Shown here piece by piece: positions 44,117-56,006 of a stretch of 64,000 nt of DNA. The notes under the pieces are model-generated. The model had not been told where the DNA came from and did not search any database. It saw only the letters and a program-made list of their open reading frames with translations. The stretch is from Macrophomina tecta (taxonomy: Eukaryota > Ascomycota > Dothideomycetes > Botryosphaeriales > Botryosphaeriaceae). Position 1 is the stretch's first letter, and every line of letters starts with the position of its first letter. The stretch covers positions 3,968,001-4,032,000 of the forward strand of contig JAKSGN010000005.1 in the NCBI GenBank assembly GCA_024180945.1. Direction: 5' to 3'. Both the position numbers and the translations under genes were made by a program.

Positions 44117-45819
44117 ACAAGGACAGCTGCTGGGAATATTATTCTAGGGGTCTTAATGTGATAGTCAAACATTGACCGCAAAAACAAGAGCATATTGTCA
44201 AGACGGTGCGAGGAAGCGATGGACTTCCACTCTTCTGTGTTGTGTTCATTATGCGGGGTAAACCGCAATGAGGAGGCGGCGTGACCTGGAGCACTGATAT
44301 TGCCTAAGGCGTCGTCGGCGCGCTCGGCATCTCCAGAATGACATTTCTTCCGTTATCGTACAGCAGCTCATTTCCGCTTCCAGTATTGTATGTGGTTCTC
44401 TGTCACTTGATTGGCTGAGATGCAATTGCCCATGCGTGTTTGGGTTTAGTGCATTAGTATTCTCCGCTCGTCAACTGGACTGCTTCAATCGCGCAAAACC
44501 TACCAGCCCTACTATTATAAGTCTACAATTTACCGTCTGGCCAGACACGATCTTCATTTCTTTACTCAAAAAGCGACCCAGTTGCATTCGAAGTGTACCT
44601 AACGTACTCTCCCTACGAATGAGTAACAGCAAGGAAAGACCTACAACAGTGGTAGTGACGATTTAACTTTCTTCTCCCCAGCTTTTTGCATTCGAGAATT
44701 CGGCTTAGGGGAAGCCAGCACGGTTATGATTGCATGTATCCCGATTTTCAGCTCTCTCCCGTGGTGTTCCACGGCCACACCCTTACAGAGCGCCTTCTCT
44801 TGGTCTTTCCACAGTCAGTTCTGCACTGAGTGTCGATATACTAAGCCGTATCGATGAGTATGACAGAACCCCCTCTCTATGCGCGTCCGAGCTTGACGAG
44901 CATGCGAATCGGACACGCTGATAATCAGATCGGCCCCTATGTTCTCCCCGGGCACCCAGCATTCCAGCAGCCGCCCACTTAACCCACAGGAGGCGGGAAC
45001 CGGTTTTCCCAATCCCGGTGCTCCGTGTGGCCGCCTCCATAGTCGGCAAATCTGCCCTGTTGGGCCACGCAATCAGCATACCTGACAATGTTATAAGAGC
45101 GGGACGAAGGCGCCAATGAAGCGTCACGATCGCTAAGGTCAATTATCAGTCACTCACCAGAAGCGAAACCCTGGCAATCGAGTGAACTAGGCCATCATTA
45201 TTCTTTCCGATATGCGTATATGTAGAGCTAAGCTTGCAAGAAAATCCTGCTGATCTGTCCCACCCTATCCTCAAATTTGCATCTTCATCGAGAACTTCGC
45301 ATACCGGGGTGTTCTCGGGGTGAAGAGACTCTTCATCTGAGCAATGAGGAGTTTTTATATCTTCGTCATGAAACTAATCTAGGTGTGAAAGTGCTTTTTG
45401 CAATCATGGCGTGTACCAGTCCCTGGCGGGTGTATCTCGATGAGGCGATGCGGCTTGGCCGCTCGAGTTCTGGTTATTGAGACGCAGCGGATACTCGGTC
45501 TTTGTTATAGCCGGATATCCACCACAGCGTCACGGGGCACCTCATGGCCATGTGGCCTGCCTGATCCACATGTATCTTCAACGCGATATCGCACCAGTCG
45601 TACCCCTGCCTTAGTGATTGGTTCGGTGATTGTTCGACCCGTTGCCGTTGTTTCAAATATTGCAATACATGACTCCGAGCTGGTGAAGAAAGGGTCACTG
45701 AAGCTGTTTATTTTGCTCTATAAATTCGCCTCTTGCGAGGGCATCTGTGTTTCAGTCAGATCCTCACCTCATTCCTCATTGTGTGACGCAAGCAAATTAT
45801 TGTTCTTGAAACCTTGATC
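44117..45819. other. 1.7-kb intergenic region
   Basis: Mixed composition, AT-richer near 44.4-44.65 kb and 45.2-45.4 kb. No gene, tRNA or repeat is recognised. A TATAAAT-like sequence (CTCTATAAATTC) near 45717-45728 is about 95 bases before the P450 start and is a fair TATA box. Confidence 0.5.
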
Positions 45820-47542
45820 ATGGAGACCGAACACCACACGTTCTTTCCGGGGTTAGCAACACCTATGTCCATTCCGCAGATCTTGGGCACTGCGGTCGCC
45901 ATCATCCTTGCTTTCGGTACCTATTATTGCCTCAATGCAGAGAGACCCTATCCGGGCATACCTCTTGTATTGGCAGAGGGCGGCGTCGAGGAGGCACGGA
46001 AGGTATTCCGCAACAACGCGGTCAAAATGATCGGAACAGCGCGTGAACAGGTCAATGGGGTCTGCCAAATCTGGACAGACGGAGGCCCAAAGATCTTGCT
46101 TCCCACAAAATTCGTTGACGAGATCCGCAACAACAAGAAGCTGAGCTTCATCGAAATTCTCAGAAATGTAATTCTACTCCACTTCCCCCCTTGTGCGTGC
46201 ATCAACGCCTGACAAGGTCCCAAAACAGGAAAATCTTGCCGAATACCGCAGCTTTTGGCCATCCTACCATCCCATGAAGGGCAATCTTGTCACTGATGTA
46301 ATCCGGACCAAGCTGAAACAGTCGCTTTGTGGGTACTAACAGCGCCATACTTGGATCCACATTACTGACCGGACACAAAGCCAAGGTGACCGAAGCTCTT
46401 TCGGTGGAGACGGCGCTGACATTGGATAAATACTACCCGCCCAGCAAAGGTAAGCAACTCAGTTGCTTCCCAACCACCCCCTCACTTCCTTTTTCTGACT
46501 CTTGCAACAGAAATCAGACTGGATCACCACAGAACCCTTCTACCCCATCGCCGTTGACGTCGTCTCCCGCCTCTCCGCCCGCGTCTTCCTTGGCGAGAAG
46601 CTCTGCCGCGACCCTGACTGGATCCGAGTGTCGGGCGACTACACAGTCACCCTTTTCACCGCCATCCAAGCCCTCCGCAAATACCCTCGCTTCCTCCAGC
46701 CATTCATGTATAGGCTAGGCCTCGTCCCAGAGATCAAGGTGCTCGACCAACTCGAGACGAAAGCCACAAAAATCATCGAAGAAGAGCTCGCGCGCCAGGA
46801 AGGCTTGGGCCCGGAAAACGTCGAGTCGAACTCACTCCAGTGAGTCGCGAGCATGGCCGCGCAGAAGAAAATTACCGGCTACAACCCGGTATGGGCGCAG
46901 CTCGCCCTCACGCTTGCCGCCATCCACACGACGTCTATGGCCTTCACCAACGCACTCTTCGACCTCGTCGCGCACCCAGACCTGATCGACGAGCTGCGAC
47001 AGGAGATCGTGAGCGTGATAGGCACGCAGGGGTGGCAGAAGACCAGCCTCAACCACCTGCGGCTCATGGACTCGGTGCTGAAGGAGTCGCAGCGCCTCAA
47101 CCCGCCCGACGCCTACTCGATGCGCCGCAAGGTCATGGAGAGCGTTACCCTCTCCGACGGCACCGTCTTGCCCAAGGGCTCCCACTTCGTCCTGCCTCCG
47201 GTCGTCCTGCGCGACGAGCGTCTGTACGGGCCCGATCCAGACGCCTACGACGGCAGGCGCTGGTACCGCATGCGCCAACAGCCCGGCAACGAGACCAAGT
47301 TCCAGTACGTCACGACGACGCCAGATATGCATGGATTTGGGCATGGCGAACATGCGTGCCCGGGCAGGTTTTTCGCGAGCAATGAATTAAAAATTGCGTT
47401 GGTTCACGCCATCATGAAGTATGACTGGGCGTTTGAGGAGGGCAAGAACAGACCGGAGACGGTGCTGCAGGTGGATCTCATGATGCCTGATCCGACGGTG
47501 AAGCTGAGATACCGTTCGAGGCAGCCGGAGATTGAGCTTTGA
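45820..47542 (+). pseudogene. Cytochrome P450 interrupted by one in-frame TGA
   Basis: Exons 45820..46167, 46229..46328, 46381..46449 and 46518..47542 join in phase into a full P450 reading of 514 codons. But codon 281 is TGA (46841-46843) in VESNSLQ-stop-VASMAAQKK, where fungal P450s usually have Trp (LQW). The N-terminus has a membrane anchor (LGTAVAIILAFGTYYCL). After the stop the frame continues with helix I (LAAIHTTSMAF), ExxR (KESQR) and the heme loop FGHGEHACPGRFF with its Cys ligand. These sites are intact, so the break is recent, a sequencing error, or read through. It resembles the ent-kaurene-oxidase/lovastatin-type fungal P450 groups. A GTGAGT at the stop followed by GCGCAG would give an intron of 25 bases, too short to be credible. 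No partner biosynthetic gene is near. Confidence 0.85.
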
Positions 47543-49930
47543 GGTGAGAGAGCGGTGCACATGATAGTGGCCAACGGACGAACCGAAGCTCTGTATAGTC
47601 GCACAAGCATTCTGCTTCACCACGAATAGCGAGACATTCTGTCTCTGATCCAATAATTTACAGGTACGTAATTGGCCTGTTGTAAGCTTCCACCCACATA
47701 CTGTACCTTACCATCTCCCTGCGCGCTGCGTCCCGATTATGGCCTTCTTCCATGGTCAGTAGCTCGCACAGCTCATTCATCTTGACGAATTCTCTCTAAT
47801 CTGCCTCGCCATCCACCACTCCGTCCACCTCTCGGGGCGTGCCGCATCCATGAAGAAGCGCTCCATATATGTGCCGCCCAACCTCCCAGCGGTTGGACAA
47901 TGATATAATATGACTTCAGAACAGGGGTAGGCTGCGAGCCGTCCATTTTCAAGCAGAATGGGCCTTGAACCGTACCACTACACTCAGGGTCAGTTCAAGG
48001 CAAGTTATTTGCAAGCAACATAAGCGGCGTCAATCCCCAAAGCACAGTCTTGGTATCCAAAATCTCTACCGCGACTTGAAAGATGCTACCGACATAATAC
48101 GCCATGAAGAGCTTGAGGAGTAATTGTATTCCTCCTTGCTCTTTAGCTTGGCCCTCGTCCATGACTGTGGTCAGAGGTCCAACCATCTCGATACACAAAA
48201 CTGTGGCTACCTTTGTTCACCATGAAGTAGTCGATATTGGCTGTAACTTTTGTTCAGGGAGATCTTCTAGGTGGCTTTGTTTCCACTTTCTCTTTGTTCA
48301 TTCGGCGCTAGATTATATCAGACAAGTATGACCGGAAAAAGAACAGTAAGTTAGCATGTAAGAGCGAAGCAATAATACCTCGTTTAGCCCTTGTGGTGAC
48401 CACTCAATGATAAATTTTACACATGGAAGCAGTTAATCATCTATCAGCTGGTCTGAGGGGCCATATTGGTCTCACGTCCAGATGACCGGTCCAGCCCATC
48501 CGTAGGCCATCATTGAACGGTAGGCAAACATCGGTGTTTCCGTGTAGTGGCGGCATTTCTGCCGGGCAGCTTGAAAATAGTGTGCGATGCATACGAGGAG
48601 CTTTCATTAAGATGTTTCAAAGCGTTAGTCACCACAATTCTCCCGACCACGCTGCTGAAAGACTTGCAGTTGTAGTTGATGGATGGTGGAAGCTGAAGTT
48701 GGCGGTGAAACGAGCCAATTCACAAGGCCTCTAGCCTTGTTTAAGCTAGCTTCAAGCCATTCCAGCACACCAATCAACTTTCCACATGCTCCTCGCTCTC
48801 CACCGAAACACTTTCGCAAGCTCGCGGTTTCAACACTTCTTCCATCTCTGTCGACCTTTCACGGTATCCTCAGCTCCATCAAGGAAGCCCCTCCGCGAAC
48901 ATGTTCACTGCGAGCGCACAGCAGGGTCGCCACCGTCTCACCAGGTGTAATATCGTTTCATGAGTGGCAAAAGCCCAAGGTTCTGAGGATTCGAGTGTCG
49001 ACCATTGACAATGTCCACACTCCCATTGGCGCATTCGATAGCGCAGAAAACTTTGAGCAGCCTCAGCACGTGAGGGCCGCGGTAGATGCACAGGTAATTT
49101 TTAGCAGTCGGCTACTTTTGGGCACCGGCTCGGACTGGCCATCCTTCCTGCACTAGCTTCTCAGCAGAATTTCCCTTCTGGAAGAGTCCCTTTTCTAGGG
49201 CACTCACCAATATGCCGGTCAGGAGAATGGGCGGGCGCCCACTTGTTGCGTGACCAGTCAGCAAGTGCGGCTGAGTTTAGCTTGGCCCGGCTGATGCTGA
49301 CCCAACAGGGGTCTCGATGCGCCTCGACTGCCTTACCACCCCACCGGATCCCCCCAGATTCCCAGGGCCGCTGCAGGGCTGAAGACAATGGACGCGTGCT
49401 TCGGAGATGGCCACATCGCCCCATGGCGCGACAGTACGAGGTCACTAGCCCGATGCGTCGACCACAGGCGAAGGGATGGCTTCAAGAGACTGCTTCGCTC
49501 GCTTGGCGTCCGCGCCGTCCATGCAAGTCAGCTCGAGGAGGTCGATGATCTACTTTTAGAGCGCAGACCTTGACCCGGATTCTGGTTACCTCGCTGCGCC
49601 CAGGTGCCGCTCTAGACGGGATGGAGCCAAGCTGCCAACCCTGGCGAGACCTCGCTGTCTCCACAGGGAAGCCGCTTACTCGTTGGATGATCCCATGGCT
49701 TGCGGGAGCCTCCACAATGCCCCCAGGGACGGTGAGAACGGCTGTGAGGGTCGTCGCGTGGCTGCTAGAGTAAGATGCCTTCTATATCTTGCCCTTCGCC
49801 TGTTCGCTTCAGGAGAATCCAACGCCAACATTCATTCTCAACCTCCTCTTTGAGTTACAATCGCTACTCTGGGAAATTTGTCCCAGCCTTTCATTCAACA
49901 ACTGTTTCTGTTTCAAACCAATCCGACGCC
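47543..49930. other. 2.4-kb intergenic region upstream of the peroxidase
   Basis: No gene is recognised. Open frames at 48.7-49.15 kb and 49.2-49.8 kb show no family resemblance. An upstream ATG at 49775 is in frame with the peroxidase, but its product would lack a signal peptide start, so the ATG at 49931 is preferred. Confidence 0.45.
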
Positions 49931-51046
49931 ATGAAGTTCTCCACAGTCATCTCGAGCGTTGCTCTCACTTCTCTACTCCAGCCCGCCCTTGCCTACCCTG
50001 GCATGGCAAATGTCGTCTCGGAGATCAAGGCCCGTCAAGACACCAATGATGATGGTGACTCAAATCCCGAGATGATTGGCGATCTCGCCACCACCGGCCC
50101 AACCACCCCTGTGGGCCAAAGCATATACAACATCCTGATGGGGACCGAGTCGGCCGAGACCAAGCAGGCTGGCTACATCCCCCCTCTTATCGGCACCAAC
50201 GCCTGCAAGAGGGACACCTGCTGCATCTGGGCCTACATCGCCGCCGAACTGACCCTCAATTTCAAGGGCATCACGGGCCGCTGCAACAAGAACGCGCGTG
50301 CCGCCATTCGGCTCGGCTTCCACGACGCGGGGACTTGGTCCAAGAGCAGCAACGGCGGCGGCGCGGACGGCTCGATCGCGCTGTCGGGCACGGAGATCAA
50401 CAAGGCCGAGAACAACGGGCTGCAGGACATCATCGGCAAGATGATCACGTGGCAGAAGCGGTACGGGGTGGGCATGGCGGATCTGATCCAGTTCGCGGCC
50501 ATCCACGCCGTGGTGACGTGCCCGCTGGGGCCGCGCATCCGCTTCTTCGTCGGGCGCAAGGACAGCAAGACGGCCAACGACGTCAGCCTGCTGCCGGGCG
50601 TCAACGATTCGGCCGACAAGCTGATCGCGCTCTTCCAGGACAAGACCATCACGCCGCACGAGCTCGCCGCCCTGCTCGGCGCCCACACCACCTCACAGCA
50701 GTTCTTCGTCGACACCACCCGCGCCGGCGCCCCCCAGGACAGCACCCCCGGCGTCTGGGACACCCGCTTCTACAACCAAACCACCTCCGACCAAGTTCCC
50801 AAGAAGGTCTTCCGCTTCGCCAGCGACGTCGTGCTGGCCAAGGACCCGCGTATGAGTGATGAGTGGGCCGCCTTCGCCGACCCCGTCAAGGGCCAGAACC
50901 ACTGGAATGAGGATTACGCCACCGCCTATACCCGCCTCAGCCTGCTCGGCGTCAACAACATCAATAACTTGACTGAGTGCAGCAAGGTGCTGCCGTGGGC
51001 GCAGCCGAAGTTCCCCGATGCCTGGAACCTGTTCTTGGACCAGTAG
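49931..51046 (+). CDS. Secreted class II (AA2-type) fungal heme peroxidase
   Basis: Single exon, 371 aa. The start at 49931 begins a signal peptide (MKFSTVISSVALTSLLQPALA) and an EIKAR/QD site follows that could be cut by a Kex2-like protease. The distal heme pocket is complete: Arg127 and His131 in AAIRLGFHDAGTW. The proximal His252 lies in LLGAHTTSQ. Calcium-site-like GGGADGSIAL and the VTCPLGPRIRFFVGRKD block fit class II plant-type peroxidases. Cysteines near the N-terminus (NACKRDTCCIW) match disulfides of the family. Such ascomycete enzymes oxidise phenols or manganese outside the cell. I cannot confirm the Mn-binding acids or the long-range electron-transfer Trp from sequence look alone, so the substrate class stays open. 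Confidence 0.92.
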   Translation: MKFSTVISSVALTSLLQPALAYPGMANVVSEIKARQDTNDDGDSNPEMIGDLATTGPTTPVGQSIYNILMGTESAETKQAGYIPPLIGTNACKRDTCCIWAYIAAELTLNFKGITGRCNKNARAAIRLGFHDAGTWSKSSNGGGADGSIALSGTEINKAENNGLQDIIGKMITWQKRYGVGMADLIQFAAIHAVVTCPLGPRIRFFVGRKDSKTANDVSLLPGVNDSADKLIALFQDKTITPHELAALLGAHTTSQQFFVDTTRAGAPQDSTPGVWDTRFYNQTTSDQVPKKVFRFASDVVLAKDPRMSDEWAAFADPVKGQNHWNEDYATAYTRLSLLGVNNINNLTECSKVLPWAQPKFPDAWNLFLDQ

Positions 51047-51341
51047 AGTGTAGTTTCTTCTTAATATCTGGCGTTCTTGGGGGTTTGGTCAAAAAGGAGA
51101 AAGATATTATTGTCGATATTTGGTATACCCTAATGTTGGGAACTATACATACGTATACAGGCTTCTCGTAATTACTCGGGCATCTTTTGCACAGAGAGGC
51201 GTTCGTTAAAACTTTTATCATCAGCGGTGGGGAGGAGATCCTATCACCTTTTATTGCTTTCGTGTGGGACAGAGGGAATCCCATATTTTTCATGAACCAA
51301 AACAAATTCCTGCTTGCACTGTGTTGTTGTTCTTCGTCCCT

Positions 51342-52475
51342 TCAGAGCTTGCCCTTCGCATCGTGCCGGTAGTCGTAGTGCCAGTCGTGCCTCGCCAGAT
51401 CGGCGCGCACCTGGTAGTTCTCCTCGGCATCCTCGAGGATGCTGAGGTCGAGGTCGACGACGCTCATGCCCTCCGCGCAGCTGCCCAAGCGGGTGACTGG
51501 GCCGACGTAGGGGACAGTCACCTGCGAGACGCCGGCGTAGCCTTTGCCGGGCGGGCCGCCCGCGTTGGCAAAAATGACGGCTGTAAGAGTGGAATGTTAT
51601 TATACTGATTCAGGTGGGTCGAGTGCGGAGTCATTCTTACCGCAAGTGTTCTCGAAGGCGCGGGCGGTAAGCATGCTGTCGAGGAAAAGGGATTCGGATG
51701 AGGGGTTGTAGCCGAGTCCTTTGGGTGAGCAGTCGGCGAGCGTCCCTGGAGCTTGTCAGATGTATTCCAATGCTAGCTTGTCATTGGTTCAAGGCATTGA
51801 CTAAGAGCTGCGTGGGCACTAAAGGGAAACTGACAGAAAGAAGGGATGACGATAATCTGGGCACCCTGTGCGATGAGTTCGCGGAAGGCTTCCGGGAAGG
51901 CAAGATCCCAGCAGACGAGGATACCGACGCGTCCAATCGGAGTGTCAAAAACCTCGTGGACGTCACGGCCAGAGGAGGTGAGATGCTCCCGCTCGGGACC
52001 CCTGTCAATGGTGAACATCAAGCTGTTGCGTTGAAGATGGGTCCGGCGCACCACAAGTTCTTCTTGACGTATTTGCCTATGATGTCACCATCCTGATTGA
52101 TAAAATAGGCAACATTGAGTAGCTTGTCTTCCTCTTTCTCGGCATCACGGTGTCTCTCGACGATGGTGCCGGGAACGATGCAGATGCGATGCTCCTTAGC
52201 GAGAGCTTGATACTTTTTCAGGTAGGTTTCCCACTGCTCGCATAAAGGGAGAAAGCCAGGATCCTTGGGGACCCAATTGGTCAAATGGTATTCGGGCAGC
52301 ACAGCAAGCTCGGCTCCTTGCAACGCAGCGGACTTGATGAAGTTTGCGGCTTTGTTGAAGTTGTGTTCTATTTGGAGGGGCTGTGGGTCCGGGTGAGTGC
52401 TGACCAGGTGGTGTGGCGGCGGGGACTGACCTTTGGGTGAAGCTGGATCACGGCGACCTTGATTGTGGGAGCCAT
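51342..52475 (-). CDS. Nitrilase-superfamily carbon-nitrogen hydrolase
   Basis: Exons complement(join(51342..51580,51641..51745,51835..52001,52052..52380,52431..52475)), 294 aa; all four introns (50, 50, 89, 60 bp) close in frame. The catalytic triad is visible: Glu45 in AVLPEYH, Lys122 in VKKNLW and Cys155 in ILVCWDLAFPEAFREL. The start reads MAPTIKVAVIQLHPK and the C-terminal part FANAGGPPGKGYAGVSQVTVPYVGP. This is the amidase/nitrilase fold that hydrolyses amides, nitriles or N-carbamoyl compounds. The subgroup cannot be fixed. It is divergent from eIF3l with only 260 bp between starts, and that gap holds a back-to-back GATA palindrome. Confidence 0.92.
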
Positions 52476-52735
52476 GATATGAGACCGCCTGGATCCAGAG
52501 AGGAAAAGCGCAGATGCAGAGTGAGGAGTGGGTGTGAGCTCGCTCAATGGATCCCCCGCCTTGCTCTTTGGGGCGGCCGCGGCTTATCGATAAGGGCTGC
52601 GGGCGGCAATCGGGCCCTCGCACACCAAAGCGAAACACCAAATTCCGTCTTCACGACGCGCGACCCTCCGACACGCTCCACCCCACGCACCCCGTCCACC
52701 CGCCCACCTCCCTCCGCGCCACTCCCTTGCCCAAG
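52476..52735. promoter_or_regulatory. Short divergent promoter (260 bp) with GATA palindrome
   Basis: It lies between the nitrilase-family gene (minus) and eIF3l (plus). At 52583-52594 is the perfect palindrome CTTATCGATAAG, giving a GATAAG site on each strand, the core bound by AreA-type GATA factors of nitrogen control. Alternatively TATCGATA could be a general promoter element. Confidence 0.6.
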
Positions 52736-54290
52736 ATGAGCTTGCGCCAAGCCGTTCCGCCCCAGCAGCACGGCGAGCCGCCCGTGCGCGACCACGCCGA
52801 TGACTCGGATGTCGAGGAGGAGGCCCTTGCCAACGACTACAAGGAGCAGGTCCAGTACGACGATGGCATGGACGCTCTCGACCGCACCTCGTCGCTCGGT
52901 GGCCAGGACATCCACGCCCAACTGGCTGCTGCTGCCACTCCTCTCGAGTTCCAGGCTACGCTTGAGACAAAGTTCGCCAGCTACGACAACTACTGCAGTC
53001 TCTTCCACTTCATCCTCAACTCCGACGGCCCCGTCGACCTCGAGGTTCCCAACGTGAGCATGCCCGAGAGTGCGCATACCGTGTGAGTGCAGTTGTGCTG
53101 ATAAGTATCCAGTACTACTGGGCCTGGGATGTCATCGATGAGTTCATCTACCAATTCAACAGCTTCTGCAGCTACAGGCAAAAGGTCGCGCTGAAGGGTG
53201 ACAATGGGGAGGAGATCCAGCTGCTTCGCGAGAACCCCAATACCTGGGGCTGCTACAGCGTCCTGAACGTCCTGTACTCGCTGATCCAGCGCTCACAGAT
53301 CAGCGAGCAGCTGGCCGCCATGAAGCGTGGTGAGGACCCCGCTCAATACGCCGGCGAGTACGGCAACCGCCCGCTGTACAAGATGCTCGGCTATTTCTCC
53401 ATCATCGGCCTGCTCCGTGTTCACTGCCTCCTCGGTGACTTCAGCCTGGCCCTCAAGACCCTCGACGATATCGAGCTTAACAAGAAGGCCATGTTTGCCC
53501 GTGTCATGGCCGCCCACTTCACCACCTACTACTATGTGGGCTTCTCCTACATGATGATGCGCCGTTACGCCGACGCCATCCGCATGTTCAGCCACATCCT
53601 GGTCTACGTGTCGAGGACGAAGAACTTCCAGAAGAACGCCCAATACGACTCTATCACCAAGAAGAACGACCAAATGTACGCCCTGATCGCCATCTGCGTT
53701 GCCTTCCACCCCACCAGGCTGGACGACACCATCCACACCGCTCTCCGCGAGAAGTACGGCGAGCAGTTCACCCGCCTCCAGCGCGGTGGCCCCGAGACCC
53801 TGCCCCTCTTCGAGGAGCTCTTCCGCCAGGCTTGCCCCAAGTTTATCTCCCCCACCGCCCCCGATTTCGACAACCCCGAGGTTAACATCGACCCCATCGA
53901 CCACCACTGCCGCATCTTCATGGAGGAAGTCAAGAACAACATGTGGTCACCAACCGTCAAGAGCTATCTGAAACTCTACACCACCATGGATCTCAAGAAG
54001 CTGGCCGGCTTCCTCGACGTGGAACCTGAGAAGCTCCGCTGCTGGCTGCTTGTCAACAAGCAGAGGAGCAGACAAGTCAGGTGGAGTGAGGGCGGTCTGC
54101 TGGACGGTGATGTCGTGAACAGCAGCGATCTTGACTACGCTATGGAGGGTGTAAGTGATGCTTGACGTCCAGAGTTACTCGATTGAGGTATTAACGTGTC
54201 TTTCTCTAGGACCTCATCCACGTCTCTGAGGCCAAGGTTGGCCGCAGGCTCGTAGACTGGTACCTCCGCAACCTCGCCAGGACCTACTAG
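52736..54290 (+). CDS. Eukaryotic translation initiation factor 3 subunit L
   Basis: Exons join(52736..53053,53113..54150,54210..54290), 478 aa; both introns are 59 bp and phase 0. The N-terminus is acidic (DDSDVEEEALANDYKEQVQYDDGMD). The family block WDVIDEFIYQFNSFCSYRQK is followed by the TPR/PCI-like helical body: YSVLNVLYSLIQRSQISEQL, KMLGYFSIIGLLRVHCLLGDFSLALKTLDDIELNKKAMF and TYYYVGFSYMMMRRYADAIRMFSHIL. The PCI end includes YTTMDLKKLAGFLDVEPEKL, where a winged helix mediates eIF3 assembly. The last exon ends in VDWYLRNLARTY. The protein is a peripheral subunit of the eIF3 complex on the 40S ribosome; yeast lacks it but filamentous fungi keep it. The start context is CAAGATG. Confidence 0.95.
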
Positions 54291-56006
54291 ACTTCCAGAG
54301 CTGTTCTTTCAAGATCGGTGCGTTCGTATTCGAAAGATTCGAACGCTTTCTTGGACTTCCTTGACACGATTCTGTTACGAATGGAAGATCCCGGCGGTAT
54401 GGGCGTCTGGGAAGTGGCAGAACAGGGAGACGCCGGGTTTTGTTCGAAGTTCATTTTCTGGCACTCGCGAAGTAGTGTCATTCGCTTAGACTCATTTTTT
54501 GCAGTCAATGGCATGGGTAGGAGTTAATTACCTGGTTACGGGAGGCTACCAAAAAGCAAACGACAGTGCAGTGGTTACGGTGTAAACGACAGCAGAAGGC
54601 GATTTTGGAAAGGGAAAGACCGCGCGGTAGGGTAGGTTTCCGATCTTGTTATCGTGCTTTTCAGCATGATTGGCGATGAGAGATCTTTGTAAGGGGAAGC
54701 CCGAGTCCCCTGGGGATATGAAATGATGTTCAGGAAATATTTTTGCTTTTGCTTGTCACGCATGAGTTCCACCTTCTCTCGGCCTTGTCGATGGGCTGTG
54801 TTCGTGCAGTCGCTGTATAAGCCCTTGAACTGCTCCGTGCTTGAGAATCTCTTCTGCCTGAAAACAGAGAGAATAAAGGGATCACCAAGACGCATACCGT
54901 AAGGAAATATGCCTTAAGCGTGCCTCGAACACGAGAGCGCATCGGCCCCAATAATATCTCTCAATAAGGAGAGTCTTCTTGACGAGCGTCCAAGGTCCTT
55001 CCTCAGTTGCCGAGAAGCATCGATTTGATTTCAGATGGCTCTGCCAACCATGCCACCACTATTTCGACGGGCCGCACCGAGGAAAGCAGACGGGACCTGA
55101 CCGGTAGACCATTGCAGTCTATGGCTCCGGGCTGCGGCCCCCCTCCTTCCTCGGTCCTGGGGTGGGCGCCGAGGGTTTTCCTCGCTTCGTCTGCCTGTGG
55201 CTCAGTTGATCTGTTTGCTGGAGTGCAGAGTTCCTGCCAGAAAGCTTCATTGGCGCGTGCTCATAATTCTGTCTTAGTTCGTAGAACGCGAGTATATTGT
55301 AAATCTGCCATCTGGTGCCTCGGCGATATCTACATCTGGATCGGGAGAAGGCGCGCTGCTATATACTTTTTGCCCTGCGCCTTCTCCCCGAAAGAGTAAG
55401 GAGCACCGAGATTTGGCGACCACTCAGCCGAAGGCCGATTTTTTCGTGAAAGGCCAATTAATGTTTCAATTTCGAGTTGACACCTCCTAGACCCTATCCG
55501 CCTTCTAGCGATGGTCACCCGGAAAGCTATCGGGCTTGGATAACTTGGCAGAGGCGAGGACTCTGAGAACGCTCAGCCAGGGAAAAGAGCCCACGGACTT
55601 TCCAGCACATTCTACGAATATCCTTGTTCAGATTATTCCCACTGCAAATCTCTGTTCGTTCGGAGAAAGAGAAAGGTATGTAGCCCCTTTTCTCATAATA
55701 TTGCCGAAGACCTGATAGGCCGTCGGACTAGAAGTATGACACGAAAATAGGAGCTGGAAAATCTTACCTCCAGAAGGCGAGAACACAGCACACATCTCTC
55801 ACTCCAGCTATATTAAGCGTCACTGCCCACCGTGATCAAAGTTCACGGCATGGTATGTATCATTGAAAACAAACCCCCTTACGCCTTATCTATACCGCCT
55901 ATCGTCTACTCTTCACCAAAAGTGCGAGATTAACCCGCCTCGCGGTAAAGCGTCGACAGACGTATTCCCTGGCGGATTGCTCCAACGCAGTCTAGTCTAT
56001 ATACAT
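54291..56006. other. 1.7-kb intergenic region between convergent genes
   Basis: It contains the 3' flanks of eIF3l and the DAL5-like gene. Composition is mixed. No gene, tRNA or repeat is recognised. Confidence 0.5.

Noticed and set aside
46842..46866. A 25-base intron (GTGAGT to GCGCAG) that would remove the P450 stop
   Set aside because: Far below the smallest intron seen here (48 bp), with no room for a branch site.
48683..49156. 157-codon open frame upstream of the peroxidase
   Set aside because: No family resemblance, signal peptide or splice pattern, and it is within the length expected by chance for this composition.
45820..51046. Secondary-metabolite cluster around the P450 and peroxidase
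   Set aside because: No backbone synthase, prenyltransferase or pathway regulator is present, and the gaps are filled with unrecognised non-coding sequence.
53293..53907. Antisense frame over eIF3l
   Set aside because: The product is Val/Gly/Ala-rich with no known motif and lies wholly within a conserved gene.
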